A program made the translations under genes and the position numbers. DNA of 7,919 bases from Saprospiraceae bacterium. Lineage in GTDB: Bacteria > Bacteroidota > Bacteroidia > Chitinophagales > Saprospiraceae. The notes below the pieces were generated by a model. It was not told the DNA's origin and did not search any database. It saw only the letters and a program-made list of their open reading frames with translations. Shown piece after piece: positions 6,870 to 7,919 of this stretch (within the stretch, counting starts at the first letter, position 1; each line of letters opens with the position of its first letter). The stretch spans positions 1 to 7,919 of the forward strand of contig JADZFP010000189.1 in assembly GCA_020849825.1 (NCBI GenBank), read 5' to 3'.

Positions 6870-7802
6870 ATGTACGAACTCGCTATTGTCCCTTTTGGCG
6901 CCTGGCGCCGGTATAATATCCACAACCCTGCCAATGGAAACGGGTTCAGCCTGGTGCCCGGAAAAGGCGCTACCTTGCTCGACCTGCATTTTTCCAACCA
7001 AAACATACTCGACGGCTATCAAACCCCTGAGGAACTTGCCGCGGGCAAATGGGGCAAAAGCGCCGTCCTTTTTCCCTTCCCCAACCGCCTGCGCGACGGC
7101 AAATACAGCTGGGAAGAAAAGGACTATGCCTTCCCGATCAACAACGCCGATACCGGCAACGCTATCCACGGGTTTGCACGCGCCGAAACTTTCGAAGTGG
7201 TCCGTATAGAACTGACAACCGAAAGCGCCGAACTGGAATGCCGGCTCGATTACGGCGGGCACCAAGTGGGTTATCCATTCCCCTGCACCCTCGATCTGAC
7301 CTTTACTATCTCGAACCGGCGCGATTTCAGCTTGTCATTTATGGTCAAAAACCACCACGGCAAACCGATTCCGGCAGGCTTCGGCTGGCACCCCTATTTC
7401 CGGCTGAGCAACAGCGCCGACGAGCACCTGATGCACCTGCCTGCCGCCGACCGGGTCGAAATTGATGAAAGAATGATCCCAACCGGACAAAAAACACCCT
7501 ACTCCGCTTTTTTGAAAGACACCCTCGTCGCCGATACGCGACTCGATAATTGTTTCAAAACCGCCAATCCCAACGCCCTTTACCGACTCGGCCTCAGCGG
7601 TGAAAAAGGCAAAATTGCCGTGGTCGCCAGCGCCTCCAGCTTTCCTTTTTTCCAGGTATTCACCCCTCCCCATCGCGAAAGCATCGCCCTCGAACCCATG
7701 ACCTGCAACGTCGACGCCTTTCACAACGGCGAAGGCCTGGTGACGATCCCGGCCGGCGGCGACTGGCTGGAAGCGTTCCGGGTGGAATACTATGAGGGAT
7801 GA
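6870..7802 (+). CDS. Aldose 1-epimerase family protein
   Basis: This is a 310-residue protein of the aldose 1-epimerase (mutarotase, GalM-like) family (PF01263), which interconverts the alpha and beta anomers of hexoses in sugar metabolism. It has no signal peptide and is expected in the cytoplasm. The expected active-site residues are present: His100 in NAIHGFAR, His174 in GFGWHPYF, and the probable catalytic base Glu275 in ALEPMTCNVDAFHNGEG. N72-R73 in FPFPNRLRDGKYSWE matches the family's substrate-site 'NR' motif, and Asp226 in TRLDNCF fits the conserved aspartate. The length is slightly below classic GalM (about 340 residues), so it belongs to a shorter branch whose sugar is uncertain; a hexose-6-phosphate substrate is not excluded. 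The ATG at 6870 is the first in frame and gives the usual family N-terminus. The stop codon lies inside the repeat that begins at 7800. Confidence 0.9.
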   Translation: MYELAIVPFGAWRRYNIHNPANGNGFSLVPGKGATLLDLHFSNQNILDGYQTPEELAAGKWGKSAVLFPFPNRLRDGKYSWEEKDYAFPINNADTGNAIHGFARAETFEVVRIELTTESAELECRLDYGGHQVGYPFPCTLDLTFTISNRRDFSLSFMVKNHHGKPIPAGFGWHPYFRLSNSADEHLMHLPAADRVEIDERMIPTGQKTPYSAFLKDTLVADTRLDNCFKTANPNALYRLGLSGEKGKIAVVASASSFPFFQVFTPPHRESIALEPMTCNVDAFHNGEGLVTIPAGGDWLEAFRVEYYEG

Positions 7803-7831
7803 ATTGGTGAGGTGGTGAATTGGTGAGGTGG
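7800..7831 (-). repeat. Tandem 16-bp repeat supplying the epimerase stop codon
   Basis: Two perfect copies of tgaattggtgaggtgg occupy 7800-7815 and 7816-7831. Read on the minus strand they are alternating octamers, acctcacc and aattcacc, the same kind of 8-bp unit as the left-hand array. The first three bases (TGA) are the stop codon of the epimerase gene, so the repeat abuts the coding region exactly. Confidence 0.9.
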
Positions 7832-7919
7832 TTATAAAAGGGTTATTTCTGCTCTCGGGCTCCGTTTTTCGCCTCGGCAGAATCTCTGAAATGTGAGCAG
7901 AAATAACCCTTTTATAACC
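7830..7919. repeat. Back-to-back repeat heads forming a 25-bp inverted repeat
   Basis: Bases 7830-7854 (starting ggttataaaaggg) and 7895-7919 (ending acccttttataacc) are perfect reverse complements, 25 bp each, separated by 40 nt (7855-7894). The left arm extends to 7859 as a 29-of-30 reverse-complement match to the head at 141-170. The right arm matches 25 bases of that head in direct orientation and runs to the window's end, so it probably continues into another octamer array. As RNA this could fold into a long stem. No coding sequence is visible in the spacer. Confidence 0.85.

Noticed and set aside
141..7859. Insertion sequence or composite transposon bounded by the inverted heads
   Set aside because: No transposase, integrase or target-site duplication is visible, and the enclosed genes are ordinary membrane, surface and sugar-metabolism genes.

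Overview
The window looks like chromosomal DNA from a member of the Bacteroidota, probably a Saprospiria/Lewinella-like marine or sludge bacterium (the class is inference). The main evidence is a large secreted protein with an SprB-like repeat and a C-terminal type IX secretion (T9SS) sorting domain. Supporting evidence is the TonB-dependent receptor and the lack of recognisable Shine-Dalgarno sequences before the starts. All four supported genes are on the + strand.

Layout. Positions 1-326 are non-coding and repeat-rich: a GC-rich part with a 26-bp direct repeat (1-26 and 77-102), then a 30-bp 'head' (141-170), then a perfect 36-bp tandem array (to about 298) built from 8-bp TTCACC-type units. 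At 327-1442 lies an AI-2E/PerM-family membrane protein. After 25 bases comes a TonB-dependent outer-membrane receptor (1468-3891, probable GTG start). A hairpin overlaps the receptor's stop codon. After a 150-bp leader comes an 884-residue multidomain T9SS-exported surface protein (4042-6696) with strong C-ending codon bias, followed by two consecutive terminator-like hairpins (6712-6787). Last is an aldose 1-epimerase family protein (6870-7802).

The right edge (7800-7919) carries the same repeat family as the left edge, but inverted. The stop codon of the epimerase gene is the first triplet of a duplicated 16-bp repeat. That repeat is followed by the 30-bp head in reverse complement, then a 40-nt spacer, then a second head facing outwards. 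The four genes are therefore bracketed by inverted copies of a compound repeat: a conserved head plus an octamer array.

How the genes work together. The first two genes are probably co-transcribed, giving an inner-membrane exporter/permease-like protein and an outer-membrane uptake receptor. The T9SS protein is its own strongly terminated, probably highly expressed unit. The epimerase is a separate sugar-metabolism gene. I see no single shared pathway. The most unusual part of the window is the flanking head-plus-octamer repeat element, not the genes.
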